A stretch of DNA of 64,000 nucleotides, taken from the NCBI RefSeq assembly GCF_012849375.1, contig NZ_CP051684.1:124001-188000 (forward strand). The letters run 5' to 3'. Positions 16,709-25,855 of the stretch are shown piece after piece. Source of the stretch: Duganella dendranthematis (lineage in GTDB: Bacteria; Pseudomonadota; Gammaproteobacteria; Burkholderiales; Burkholderiaceae_D). The translations under genes and the position numbers were made by a program. Position 1 is the first letter of the stretch; every line of letters begins with the position of its first letter. Below the pieces are notes generated by a model, which saw only the letters and a program-made list of their open reading frames with translations, was not told the DNA's origin and did no database searches.

Positions 16709-17680
16709 ATGCGCAACCAAGCCCAACTTTTGCTTCTGGACCGCGATACCATTAACGACCTGCTCACGCCGGACATGGCGCTCACAGCGGTGAGCACTGC
16801 ATTCACACTGCAGGGGTCACAGCAGGGACGGATCTTCCCTGTCGTGCGCGAGGCGCTGGCGACCGGCGGCGTGTTTGGCATCAAATCGGGTGATATCGCC
16901 AGCCAGGACGTGCTGGGTTTCAAGGCTGCCGGTTTCTGGCCCGCCAACCGCGCACTTGGCGGCGAGCCGCACCAGGCCACAGTGATGCTATTCGACCCGG
17001 CCACCGGGCGGCCGCGCTGCATTATGGACGGCAATGCGATCACCACCGCGCGCACTGCGGCGGCGGGCGAACTCGGCTTGCGCATGCTGGCGCGGCAGGA
17101 TAGCGAAACGCTGTGCGTCTTCGGCACCGGCGTGCAGGCGGTAGCCCAAACAGCGGCAGCGTTGCGCGCCTTGCCTTCGCTGAAAGAGATTCGCTATGTG
17201 TCGCACAGCGGCGCGCCGGATGCCGGTTTTGAAGCGAAATTTGCTGCATGGGGCCAGCCCGAACATGCTGCCGATGCCGATGCAGCGGTCGCCGCCAGCG
17301 ACATCGTCATCACGGCGACGCCGGGCCGAGGGCCGCTGTTCAGCGCAGGCGCGGTGCAGCCGGGGACACACATCAACTGCGTCGGCGCCGATACGCGCGG
17401 TAAGCGCGAGCTGCCGGAAGGCTTGCTGCAACAGGCGCGCATCGTCGTGGACGACCAGGCCCAAGCAAGCGCGCTGGGTGAAATGCAATGGGCGACAGGA
17501 CTGGCATGCGTGCAGATGGGCGACCTGCTGGCTGGCCACGCATCGTTCACGCGCGAACCATCGGATATCACGATCTTCGATATGACCGGCCTGGCCTTGC
17601 AGGATCTGGTGCTGGGAGAGTATCTATATAAAGCTGCACAAGGGAATGGCGCGGGCCTGAACGTGGCTTGGCCGTGGTAG
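16709..17680 (+). CDS. Ornithine cyclodeaminase / mu-crystallin family protein
   Basis: 323 residues. The N-terminal substrate region is followed by a Rossmann fold with GTGVQA at about 137-142 and the family motif GADTRGKRELP. Members are NAD(P)-dependent: ornithine cyclodeaminase, alanine dehydrogenase, pyrroline-2-carboxylate reductase or iminosuccinate reductase (BhcD). The active-site lysine region (FGIKSGD) is present. With the divergent PLP lyase it looks like part of hydroxy-amino-acid or imino-acid metabolism. The specific reaction is undetermined. Confidence 0.85.
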   Translation: MRNQAQLLLLDRDTINDLLTPDMALTAVSTAFTLQGSQQGRIFPVVREALATGGVFGIKSGDIASQDVLGFKAAGFWPANRALGGEPHQATVMLFDPATGRPRCIMDGNAITTARTAAAGELGLRMLARQDSETLCVFGTGVQAVAQTAAALRALPSLKEIRYVSHSGAPDAGFEAKFAAWGQPEHAADADAAVAASDIVITATPGRGPLFSAGAVQPGTHINCVGADTRGKRELPEGLLQQARIVVDDQAQASALGEMQWATGLACVQMGDLLAGHASFTREPSDITIFDMTGLALQDLVLGEYLYKAAQGNGAGLNVAWPW

Positions 17681-17684
17681 CTAG

Positions 17685-18296
17685 CTAGCCGCCCAGCACG
17701 CCAAAGGCTGCCGCGCGCACACGGCGGGCCAGATCCTCCACATCGCGCTCGCCGCGCTGGCCGGCGGCGTCCACCAGACCACGGATGATCACGAACAGAT
17801 CGGCGGCAGCGACACTGCGGCGCGCATCATCCTGTAAATGCGTCGGCGTGTCGGGCTTGTCGAGCACGATAAGCAGCAGGTCATGAAAGCTGTGCTGCCC
17901 TTCCATCGCCGCGCGAATCTCCGGGCGCCCCTCTTCCTGATCCAGCAACCGCGCCAGATTGGGCCGCGTCAGCTGCTGCGCCACGCCGACGTCGATAAAG
18001 GCCGTCAACGCCTCGCGCCACGATGGCAGCGCGGCGGCCGCAGCGGCGGCGGCGTGCGCCTTGGCTTCCTCGCGCATCAGCAGCGCCAGGGTCAACGCAT
18101 CTTTACTAGGGAAATATTGGTACAGCGTGCCGATGCTGGCGCCGGCGCGACGCGCCACGGCATTGGTATTGAATCCTGCCAGCCCCGCCTCTTCCAGCAC
18201 CAGCGCTGCCGCTTCCAGTATGGCGTCCACCGTGTAGGCGGCGCGGCGCTGGCGTGGGGCTTTGCGCAGGCTCAGTGCGGCGGGCTGCGCGGGCAT
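17685..18296 (-). CDS. TetR-family transcriptional regulator
   Basis: 203 residues. The N-terminal helix-turn-helix (about 20-65) has the TetR signature FNTNAVARRAGASIGTLYQYFPSKDAL; the rest is a helical ligand-binding domain. Its start codon shares one base with the stop codon of the DUF4399 gene upstream, so the two form an operon. It is convergent with the ornithine-cyclodeaminase-family gene, ending four bases after it. Target genes unknown. Confidence 0.92.
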   Translation of the reverse strand: MPAQPAALSLRKAPRQRRAAYTVDAILEAAALVLEEAGLAGFNTNAVARRAGASIGTLYQYFPSKDALTLALLMREEAKAHAAAAAAAALPSWREALTAFIDVGVAQQLTRPNLARLLDQEEGRPEIRAAMEGQHSFHDLLLIVLDKPDTPTHLQDDARRSVAAADLFVIIRGLVDAAGQRGERDVEDLARRVRAAAFGVLGG

Positions 18297-18685
18297 TACT
18301 TGACGGTGACTTTGATTTCCTTGTTCATGCCGGGGCCGTAAGCCTGGTGCAGGCCGTTGGCAAACTGCATGGTCAAGGTGTAATTCCCCGGCGGCAGCGT
18401 CAGTTCGGTTTCAGTCTGCCCCTTGCCGAAGTGGATGTGCTTGTCATCCATGGGAATCACTTCGCCGGCCTTGATGGCCGCGGCGTTGATCAGCAAATGA
18501 TGATGTCCGGTATTGGCGGTCATGTCGCCGGCCGGCTTGACGTCCATGCCGGCCACCGCAAACTTGACCTTGAACGGGCTGCTCACGGTCGCGCCATTGG
18601 CCGGTTCGACAAACGACACCGACTGCTGCGCAAACGCCGCAGCGCTGAGCGCCAGCAAGCCCGCCGCCAATACCAATTTCATCAT
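18296..18685 (-). CDS. Exported DUF4399 protein
   Basis: 129 residues with a cleavable signal peptide (MMKLVLAAGLLALSAAAFA) and a periplasmic beta-sandwich. The HHHLLIN stretch and the MDDKHIHFGKGQTE region are typical of DUF4399, a His-rich domain of unknown function. Translation is coupled to the TetR gene by a one-base stop/start overlap. Confidence 0.85.
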   Translation of the reverse strand: MMKLVLAAGLLALSAAAFAQQSVSFVEPANGATVSSPFKVKFAVAGMDVKPAGDMTANTGHHHLLINAAAIKAGEVIPMDDKHIHFGKGQTETELTLPPGNYTLTMQFANGLHQAYGPGMNKEIKVTVK

Positions 18686-18699
18686 GATAACGCTCCTGT

Positions 18700-19788
18700 T
18701 TAGTCGTTTTTGACGACGATGGTCGGGAACTTGCTGGTCATGTCCTTGGCTTTGTCCGACACCTGGATCGCTACCTTGCGGGCAATCGCCTTATAGATAG
18801 CAGCGACCTGGCCGTCAGGATCGGCCACCACGGTCGGCTTGCCGGCGTCAGCCTGCTCGCGGATCGCCATGGTCAGCGGCAGCGCGCCGAGGAAGTCGAC
18901 GTGGAAGTCCTTGCACATCTTCTCGCCGCCGCCGTGACCGAAGATTTCTTCCGCATGGCCGCAGTTGGTGCAGATGTGCACGCTCATGTTTTCCACGATG
19001 CCCAGGATCGGGATGCCGACCTTCTCGAACATCTTCAGGCCCTTGCGCGCATCCAGCAACGCGATGTCCTGCGGCGTGGTGACGATAATCGCGCCGGTGA
19101 CCGGCACTTTTTGCGACAGGGTCAGCTGGATGTCGCCGGTGCCTGGCGGCATGTCGACGATCAGGTAATCCAGGTCGCGCCAGTTGGTCTGTTCCAGCAG
19201 CTGTTGCAGCGCCTGGGTGACCATCGGACCGCGCCATACCATCGGCTCGTCCGGATCGATCAGGAAGCCGATCGACGACACTTGCACGCCGTAGTTCTCC
19301 AGCGGCTCCATCGATTTGCCGTCCTTGGTTTCCGGACGACCTTTCACGCCCAGCATCATCGGCTGCGATGGGCCGTAGATATCGGCATCCAGCAGGCCCA
19401 CCGACGCGCCTTCGGCGGCCAGCGCCAGCGCCAGGTTGACGGCGGTGGTCGATTTACCGACGCCGCCCTTGCCCGAGGCCACGGCAATGATGTTTTTGAC
19501 ATTGACCATCGGCTTCAGGCCGCGCTGCACCGTGTGCGCGAGGATCTTGGTGTACACGCTGACACTGATGTTGCCCACGCCCGGCAAGCTCTTCAGGCCG
19601 GCGATGATGCTGGCGCGGATGCCGTCGATCTGGCTTTTGGCTGGGTAGCCCAGTTCGATATCGAGCGAAATATCGCTGCCATCGACCTTTAAATTCTTGA
19701 CGGCTTTACCCGTAATGAAGTCCTTCGTTGTGTTTGGATCAACAATTTTGGACAGGGCGGCCTTGACGTCTTCTACTGCAATGGTCAT
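18700..19788 (-). CDS. apbC: Iron-sulfur cluster carrier ATPase
   Basis: Mrp/ApbC scaffold that binds and transfers 4Fe-4S clusters. 362 residues from the ATG at 19788. A MIP18-like (DUF59) domain (about 5-80) is followed by a P-loop ATPase domain with Walker A GKGGVGKS at 106-113 and the CTNC cluster-binding motif. The frame opens further upstream at 19914, but that would overlap metG; the MTIAVED start is standard. Divergent from metG with about 100 bases between, the usual Burkholderiales arrangement. Confidence 0.95.
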   Translation of the reverse strand: MTIAVEDVKAALSKIVDPNTTKDFITGKAVKNLKVDGSDISLDIELGYPAKSQIDGIRASIIAGLKSLPGVGNISVSVYTKILAHTVQRGLKPMVNVKNIIAVASGKGGVGKSTTAVNLALALAAEGASVGLLDADIYGPSQPMMLGVKGRPETKDGKSMEPLENYGVQVSSIGFLIDPDEPMVWRGPMVTQALQQLLEQTNWRDLDYLIVDMPPGTGDIQLTLSQKVPVTGAIIVTTPQDIALLDARKGLKMFEKVGIPILGIVENMSVHICTNCGHAEEIFGHGGGEKMCKDFHVDFLGALPLTMAIREQADAGKPTVVADPDGQVAAIYKAIARKVAIQVSDKAKDMTSKFPTIVVKND

Positions 19789-19888
19789 GTAACTCTCCGT
19801 TAAATATGCCGCCATTCTAGCGCAACCTGCGCAAGTGCCGCATCCGCTGTTAAAATGATCCCTTTCCATCCACAAAGTGCAACAAACC

Positions 19889-22054
19889 ATGACCCGCAAG
19901 CTGTTCGTCACCACTGCCCTGCCCTACGCTAACGCCGCTTTCCATATTGGCCACATGATGGAGTACATCCAGGCCGACATTTGGGTACGCTTCCAGCGAA
20001 TGCAGCGCGACAACGGTGTGGCGCGCGAGGTGCATTTTGTGGGCGCCGATGACACCCACGGCACGCCGATCATGATCGCCGCCGAGAAGGAAGGCATCAC
20101 GCCGCAGCAGTTCGTGGCCAAGATCGCCGCCGGCCGCGCCCAGTACCTGGACGGTTTCCACATCGCCTTCGATAACTGGTACTCGACCGATTCGCCGGAA
20201 AACGTCGAACTGTCGCAAGGCATCTACCGCAAGTTGCGCGATGCCGGCCTGATCCAGACCAAAATCGTGCCGCGCTTCTACGACCCGGTTAAGGGCATGT
20301 TCCTGGCCGACCGTAACATCAAGGGCGAGTGCCCGGTGTGCCACGCCAAGGATCAGTACGGCGACAACTGCGAAGTCTGCGGCGCCGCCTATCAGCCAAC
20401 CGAACTGATCAACCCGTTCTCGGTGTTCACCAACGCCACGCCGGTGCTGAAGGATTCGGAACAGTATTTCTTTAAGCTGTCCGACCCGCGCTGCTACGAG
20501 TTCCTCAAGGCCTGGCTGAACACGCCTGGCCGTTTGCAGCCAGAAATGGTCAACAAGGTCTCCGAATGGCTGGGCGAAGCCGGCGAAAAGCTGGCCGACT
20601 GGGATATCTCGCGTGACGCGCCGTACTTCGGCATCCCGATCCCTGACGCGCCGGGCAAATACTTCTACGTCTGGCTGGACGCGCCGGTCGGGTACTTGGC
20701 CTCGCTGAAAAATTACTTCGACAAGAAGGGCCTGGACTACGAGGCGTTCCTGCGCGATTCGAATACCGAGCAGATCCACTTCATCGGCAAGGACATCGTC
20801 TCCTTCCACCTGCTGTTCTGGCCGGCGATGCTGAAGTTTTCGGGCCTGCCGACGGTCGAGCGCATGCGCGTGGCGGTGCACGGCCACCTGACCGTCAACA
20901 ACGAAAAAATGTCCAAGTCGCGCGGCACCGGCATCTCGCCGCTGCGCTACCTGAACCTGGGCATGAATCCGGAATGGCTGCGTTACTACATCGCCTTCAA
21001 GCTGAATTCCAAGGTAGAAGACCTGGACTTCACCGGCGACGATTTCGTGGCCCGCGTCAACTCGGATCTGATCGGCAAATACGTCAACATCGCCTCGCGC
21101 TGCGCCGGCTTCATCGCCAAGAAATTTGACGGCAAACTGGCCGACAGCCTGTCCGCCAATGCGCAGGAATGGATCAAGCGCGCACTGGTGACGCCGGAAG
21201 GCGTGGAACGCCAGGCCAACATCGCCGCCAATTTCGAGGCGCGCGAGTTCGGCAAGGCGCTGCGCGAAATCATGGAAATCGCCGACATCACCAACCAGTA
21301 CGTGGACGAGAACAAGCCATGGATTCTGGCCAAGGACGAGACCAAGCTGGCCGAGCTGCACGACGTCTGCACCACCGCGCTGATCCTGTTCCGCCAGCTG
21401 ACCTTGCTGCTGTCGCCGGTGCTGCCGGGCGTCGCCGCCAATGTCGCCAAGTTCCTCAACGACGAGCAACTGGTGTGGGCCGATACCGATGTCGCCAGCG
21501 GCGTCGTGTCGAGCGCGCTGCTGGGCCGCACCATCGGCGCCTACGCGCACCTGATGACCCGCGTTGACGCCACGATGATCGAAGAGCTGTTCGACGCGCC
21601 GCAGGGCGCCGCCGCGCAAGCCGCCGCTCCTGCCGTCAAGGCCGAGAAGCCAGCCAAGGCCAAGGCAGCGCCAGCAGTCGCCGTGACCGAGACCGGCATC
21701 GAAGTGATCGCGCCGGAAATCTCGGTGGACGACTTCTTCAAGGTCGACTTGCGCATCGCCAAAATCGTCAACTGCGAACACGTGGAAGGCTCCGACAAGC
21801 TGCTGCGCCTGACGCTGGACGCCGGCGAAGGCCGCCTGCGCAACGTGTTCTCCGGCATCAAGTCGATGTACCAGCCGGAAGACCTGATCGGCAAGCTGAC
21901 CGTGCTGGTGGCCAACCTGGCGCCGCGCAAGATGAAGTTTGGCGTGTCGGAAGGCATGGTCATGGCGGCCTCGGCGGTGGATGAGAAAACCAAGCCGGGC
22001 ATCTACATCCTGAATCCGTGGCCGGGCGCCGAGCCGGGCATGCGCATCAGCTAA
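19889..22054 (+). CDS. metG: Methionine--tRNA ligase
   Basis: Attaches methionine to initiator and elongator tRNA-Met. About 721 residues from the ATG at 19889; an in-frame GTG at 19877 would add four residues. HIGH is present (FHIGHMMEY), as are KMSKS ([10 protein letters not shown]) and a zinc knuckle with CPVC and CEVC pairs. The C-terminus carries the Trbp111-like tRNA-binding domain ([13 protein letters not shown]...) after an Ala/Lys-rich linker, so this is the dimeric long form. Confidence 0.98.
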   Translation: MTRKLFVTTALPYANAAFHIGHMMEYIQADIWVRFQRMQRDNGVAREVHFVGADDTHGTPIMIAAEKEGITPQQFVAKIAAGRAQYLDGFHIAFDNWYSTDSPENVELSQGIYRKLRDAGLIQTKIVPRFYDPVKGMFLADRNIKGECPVCHAKDQYGDNCEVCGAAYQPTELINPFSVFTNATPVLKDSEQYFFKLSDPRCYEFLKAWLNTPGRLQPEMVNKVSEWLGEAGEKLADWDISRDAPYFGIPIPDAPGKYFYVWLDAPVGYLASLKNYFDKKGLDYEAFLRDSNTEQIHFIGKDIVSFHLLFWPAMLKFSGLPTVERMRVAVHGHLTVNNEKMSKSRGTGISPLRYLNLGMNPEWLRYYIAFKLNSKVEDLDFTGDDFVARVNSDLIGKYVNIASRCAGFIAKKFDGKLADSLSANAQEWIKRALVTPEGVERQANIAANFEAREFGKALREIMEIADITNQYVDENKPWILAKDETKLAELHDVCTTALILFRQLTLLLSPVLPGVAANVAKFLNDEQLVWADTDVASGVVSSALLGRTIGAYAHLMTRVDATMIEELFDAPQGAAAQAAAPAVKAEKPAKAKAAPAVAVTETGIEVIAPEISVDDFFKVDLRIAKIVNCEHVEGSDKLLRLTLDAGEGRLRNVFSGIKSMYQPEDLIGKLTVLVANLAPRKMKFGVSEGMVMAASAVDEKTKPGIYILNPWPGAEPGMRIS

Positions 22055-22063
22055 GGACTGGGC

Positions 22064-22543
22064 ATGAACCTGCGTGTGCGCGAAGCAACAACGGATGATG
22101 CCAGACTGATCGCCGAGCTCACGCGCGCTGCGTGGGCCGGCAAGGTCAGTGTCACTTCCAGCGGCCACCGCGAAACCGCCGTCATCGTTGCAGAACACCT
22201 GCGCGATGGCGGCGGTTTTGTTTTGGAGGTCGATAACCAGGCGATCGGCTCGGTGCGCTGGCTGCCGCTGGATTCGGAGCAGGACGTGTGGGAAGTGTGC
22301 CGCATGGGCGTGCTGCCCGGGCATCGCGGCACCAATTTGTCGCAGCACCTGCTGGAGGCGGTGATTCATCACGGGCTGACCTCCGGCGTGCAGGAAGTAC
22401 GGCTGGCGGTGCGTGCAGACCAGCCCAAACTGATTGATTTCTACGCCGCCTACGAGTTTGAACTGGCGGAAGAGCTGGAATATTCCCACGCCAATCCGCT
22501 CGAACCGCCGCCGCTGGTCATGCGGCGTCTGCTACGACACTGA
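22064..22543 (+). CDS. GNAT-family N-acetyltransferase
   Basis: 159 residues with the acetyl-CoA-binding core of the GNAT fold: the beta4 strand VWEVCRMGVLPGHRGTNLSQHLLEAV holds the RGTNLSQ pyrophosphate loop (a variant of Q/R-x2-G-x-G/A). Substrate unknown. It begins nine bases after metG and is probably cotranscribed with it. Confidence 0.85.
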   Translation: MNLRVREATTDDARLIAELTRAAWAGKVSVTSSGHRETAVIVAEHLRDGGGFVLEVDNQAIGSVRWLPLDSEQDVWEVCRMGVLPGHRGTNLSQHLLEAVIHHGLTSGVQEVRLAVRADQPKLIDFYAAYEFELAEELEYSHANPLEPPPLVMRRLLRH

Positions 22544-22628
22544 CAGGCATACGGGCGTGTGTCCTACGTGTACACCCCGGCCCGCATGAAAGAATCATTG
22601 CTCACCGAATCGTTTCGAGGAGCAGAAC

Positions 22629-23132
22629 ATGAACAGCAAATTTATCGCCCTGATCGTAGCCGCCGGCTTCAGCTTTGCAGCCACCGCCCAGACCACCCCA
22701 GCCGGCCAAACCGGCCAAACCGGCGCGACCGGTACCACGGGTACGAACGGCGCAACGACGGGTACCGCCGCGCGGCCGACCACCATGCAACCAGCCGGCA
22801 CGCAAAATCCCAACGCCATGCCGTTGAACCAGAGCCGCAGCACGCTCAGCAACCCGCCGAATTCGCTGACCAATCCAAACAGCAACCTCAATAGCAACAA
22901 CCTGAATAACAACAATCCCAACAGCAATCTCAATAGCAACAACCTCAATAATAACAATCTGAACAACACCAATAACAACACCCTCAATCGCAATGGCAGC
23001 ACCGTTAATTGCGTCAACGGAACAAGCAGCGCAACCACCGGCGCACCGCCGCTGACCAATAGCAGCCGCGTGGACACCGCTCCCAACGTTGCCTGTAATA
23101 ACGGCGCCCAGCCCGGCCAGGTGCGACCATGA
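22629..23132 (+). CDS. Secreted Asn-rich low-complexity protein
   Basis: 167 residues with a signal peptide (MNSKFIALIVAAGFSFAATAQ) and a good ribosome site (GAGGAG). The mature part is a Thr/Gly-rich stretch followed by Asn-rich repeats built from NPNSNLNSNNLNNNN-type units at about 80-120, ending with two Cys residues (VNC and ACNN). No known domain. Asn/Gln-rich secreted proteins can form amyloid-like or matrix material, but that is speculation. Its first 40 bases are nearly identical to the start of the gene at 23525, and its stop overlaps the start of the next gene by four bases. Confidence 0.75.
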   Translation: MNSKFIALIVAAGFSFAATAQTTPAGQTGQTGATGTTGTNGATTGTAARPTTMQPAGTQNPNAMPLNQSRSTLSNPPNSLTNPNSNLNSNNLNNNNPNSNLNSNNLNNNNLNNTNNNTLNRNGSTVNCVNGTSSATTGAPPLTNSSRVDTAPNVACNNGAQPGQVRP

Positions 23133-23434
23133 AGCGCGCGCTCGCCTTCTACCTGATGGCGGGTTGCCTCGGTGCACCCGTCTGGGCACATCAGGCCCAG
23201 CCCGATCCAGCCGTGAAAACCGGCGACGGCAAAGCAGCGCCGGCGAAAAAATCCAGCGCGTCCGCCTGTAGCAATATGGCAGGTGGCACCGAGGCCAGCG
23301 GCGGCGAAAACGTCGAGACGCAGGCCAAGACTGGCAAGGCGAAAACCGCTGGCTGCGGCCAGCACAACGGCAAGGCTTCCGCTCCTCACGCCGCGCCGAC
23401 CACACCCAATCCAGACGTTAAAAGCCGGTCCTAG
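23129..23434 (+). CDS. Small secreted Ala/Lys-rich protein
   Basis: 101 residues. Signal peptide MKRALAFYLMAGCLGAPVWA, probably cleaved before the His; the MAGC inside it is a poor lipobox. The mature part is rich in Ala, Lys and Gly with two Cys residues. No known family. Its ATG overlaps the stop of the Asn-rich gene (ATGA), indicating coupled translation. Confidence 0.65.
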   Translation: MKRALAFYLMAGCLGAPVWAHQAQPDPAVKTGDGKAAPAKKSSASACSNMAGGTEASGGENVETQAKTGKAKTAGCGQHNGKASAPHAAPTTPNPDVKSRS

Positions 23435-23524
23435 TCTGACCCCAACACAAGGCCGGCTCCTACGAGCCCGCCAGCCCTAGCGTGGAACAATGAACGCTCT
23501 TGAACCTCATTAATGGAGACCATC

Positions 23525-23842
23525 ATGAATAGCAAATTTATCGCCCTGATCGCAGCCGCATGTCTGAGCACCGCCGCCCTGGCGCAAACCTCCGGCACCA
23601 CCAATACCGGCACGCCAACCGCAGGCCAAAGCTCGGCCACCAGCGGCGAACAGCAAGCCACCACGATGCAAAACAATTCCAACATGCAAAACACCGCGCC
23701 GGCCAAAACCGCCAAGGAGCGCAAGCAGATGCAACGCGATAAAAACAAGGTCGATTGCAACACCGCAGCCACCGACGGCGGCGCAACTGCACCAGCCCAC
23801 GCGCCGTGTGAAGACAAGAACGTGAAGTCGAAACGCGGCTGA
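23525..23842 (+). CDS. Small secreted protein, paralogue of the Asn-rich protein
   Basis: 105 residues from the ATG at 23525 (GGAG upstream). The signal peptide MNSKFIALIAAACLSTAALAQ is nearly the same as that of the gene at 22629. The mature part is Thr/Gln/Asn-rich with a basic patch (KERKQMQRDKNK) and two Cys residues (VDC and PCED) in positions like those of the paralogue. Convergent with the oxidoreductase gene, which ends one base after it. Confidence 0.7.
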   Translation: MNSKFIALIAAACLSTAALAQTSGTTNTGTPTAGQSSATSGEQQATTMQNNSNMQNTAPAKTAKERKQMQRDKNKVDCNTAATDGGATAPAHAPCEDKNVKSKRG

Positions 23843-23843
23843 T

Positions 23844-25853
23844 TTACAGCGCCAGCGTAAGCGCGCCGCTACCGGCGCGCGGCACGACGGAACACAGCAG
23901 CACCTGGCCGGCTTCCGGCTCGGTGCCGCAGCTACGTGTGTAGCTGACGTCGCCGCCAGCCAGCCCTGCCGCACACGAGCCACACAGGCCTGAACGACAC
24001 CCGGATGGCGCCTCCACGCCGCTTGCCTCGGCCAATTCCAGCAAACTGCTGTGCTTGCCGTCCCAGGTCGCATCGACACCAGAGCGCTCGAAGCGTATCT
24101 CTACCGGTCCGCTGGCCGGCTCCGTGACGGCCTGTTTGGCCACCCGGCCCGCATCGCGCCGTAAGCTGGCCGGGCCGAACGCTTCGAAGCGAATGCGTGC
24201 ATCGGCCACATTCAGCTTGCGCAAACCGTCGTACATCGCCTGCATGAAGGCAGCCGGGCCGCATAGGTAAAAGTCATAGTCATCAAATGGCAGTAACTCC
24301 TTCAGCATCACCATGTCGATATGCCCGTCCTGGCTACTGTAGCGCGTGTGCAGATGCAGATTGTTATGGCCCGCCGCCAACGCATCGAGATGCGCGGCAA
24401 ATGCATGTTCACTGCGGCTGCGCGCGCCGTGGACGAACCAGATGGGATGCTTGTGCCGCGTGCGACTGCCGTTCACCAGCAAGCCATTCAGCATGGCGAT
24501 CATCGGCGTGATGCCGATGCCGGCCGACAACATCACCACCGGCCGCTGCGTGCCCTCTTCAAACGTGAACTCACCTCCCGGCCCCATCAGTTCTACCAGC
24601 GCGCCTGGCGCCAGATGCTGGTGCAGCCACGCCGACACCACGCCGTCACGCTTGACGCTGATGCGGTACTGGCGGCCATTCGGCGCGTCGGAAATCGTAT
24701 AGCTGCGGATCTGCGGCGCCACGCCCTCGTCCGCCCACGCCGGCACGCGCAGCGAGATAAACTGGCCCGGCACATGCGGCGCGACGCCGGCGCCGTCCGC
24801 TGGCTCCAGATAGAACGAGCGAACGCCGTCACTCTCCCTCACTACATCGGCCACGGCAAACGAGCGCCAGCCTTTGACCAGCGCGGCAGCGGACTGCACG
24901 CTGTCCGCCTCGGTCCAGTTGCCGGTGCGCGCCACTTGCATGGCAGGTTGCGGTGCAGTCCAGCGAAACGGCAGCGCGCCGACGTTGCGCACCACTTCGC
25001 GTACATGGAAACGCAGCAGTTTTTCAGCGCCGACAAAAGCCTGTAACTGCGGACCGTCCCAGATGATTTCCGCTTCCACCGCCAGGTGCAGCATGTCGCC
25101 ACTTTCAAAGTCGATGAACAGCAGCCCGGCGCGGGGCGAGGTCAGCAAATTGCCCATGGTGTTGAAGAAGTAGTTGCCGACGAACTCAGGCGAGGTCAGC
25201 GTCTGATCGTCGTCCACCCGCACAAAGCCGGGCCGGCCGCCGCGATGCGACACATCTACGCCACGGCCCCGCCCCGCATCGGACGCCATGTTGGCACTGG
25301 CGATGAAGAAAGTATCGGCGCGGGCGATCAGCGCCCGGTCGGCGTCGCTCAGCTTGCCGGCGCGCAGGACTTGCACGGCGTGGCCATCATCCGGCGCCGG
25401 GCTGTGCTGACGGTGCTGGATGTACTGCGGGCAGTTGCCGAAGCTCTGCGTGATGGCGATGCGCAGCACGCCGTTATCCGTCGACACAATCTCGCCATTG
25501 ACGCGGTTACGGCGGCGCGTGGTCGGTTCCAGTCCCAGTCCACCGACGTGCGCGCCGGCATGCAACTGGCCTTGCAGCGGATCGCCTGGCAACATGCCGC
25601 CGTTGAAATCCAGCGTGCGTGCGTCCGGCGACACGATGAAGCCGGCATCGGCCGCCAGCATGGTCGCCCAAGGCTGCCCGGCCGCGTCCAGCGCGCCGAG
25701 GAAGAAGAACGGCAGCGACTGGAAGAACTCGCGATGCTGCGCCGGCATGTGGTCGCGGATGAATGCCGCTGCACCGGCCATTTGTTCGCGCACACCGACG
25801 CGCTCCTGGATCGCCAGTTCACCGGCATGAAATGGAGAGGCAGCGGCGTTCAT
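23844..25853 (-). CDS. Fusion of PNPOx-like, ferredoxin reductase and 2Fe-2S ferredoxin domains
   Basis: 669 residues. Residues about 1-290 form a pyridoxamine-phosphate-oxidase-like flavin split barrel. About 320-560 is a ferredoxin-NADP reductase module with the FAD motif RSYTISDA and the nicotinamide-side motif GIGITPMIAML. The C-terminal 90 residues are a plant-type 2Fe-2S ferredoxin with C-x4-C-x2-C (GCRSGLCGSC) and a later Cys. This can pass electrons from NAD(P)H through FAD and the cluster to a flavin in one chain; the final acceptor is unknown. It lies two bases downstream of a glutathione-transferase gene on the same strand. Confidence 0.9.
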   Translation of the reverse strand: MNAAASPFHAGELAIQERVGVREQMAGAAAFIRDHMPAQHREFFQSLPFFFLGALDAAGQPWATMLAADAGFIVSPDARTLDFNGGMLPGDPLQGQLHAGAHVGGLGLEPTTRRRNRVNGEIVSTDNGVLRIAITQSFGNCPQYIQHRQHSPAPDDGHAVQVLRAGKLSDADRALIARADTFFIASANMASDAGRGRGVDVSHRGGRPGFVRVDDDQTLTSPEFVGNYFFNTMGNLLTSPRAGLLFIDFESGDMLHLAVEAEIIWDGPQLQAFVGAEKLLRFHVREVVRNVGALPFRWTAPQPAMQVARTGNWTEADSVQSAAALVKGWRSFAVADVVRESDGVRSFYLEPADGAGVAPHVPGQFISLRVPAWADEGVAPQIRSYTISDAPNGRQYRISVKRDGVVSAWLHQHLAPGALVELMGPGGEFTFEEGTQRPVVMLSAGIGITPMIAMLNGLLVNGSRTRHKHPIWFVHGARSRSEHAFAAHLDALAAGHNNLHLHTRYSSQDGHIDMVMLKELLPFDDYDFYLCGPAAFMQAMYDGLRKLNVADARIRFEAFGPASLRRDAGRVAKQAVTEPASGPVEIRFERSGVDATWDGKHSSLLELAEASGVEAPSGCRSGLCGSCAAGLAGGDVSYTRSCGTEPEAGQVLLCSVVPRAGSGALTLAL

Positions 25854-25855
25854 GA

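Noticed and set aside
19850..22489. 879-codon open frame antisense to metG
   Set aside because: metG is certain and the antisense frame has no family resemblance; long antisense frames are expected in high-GC genes.
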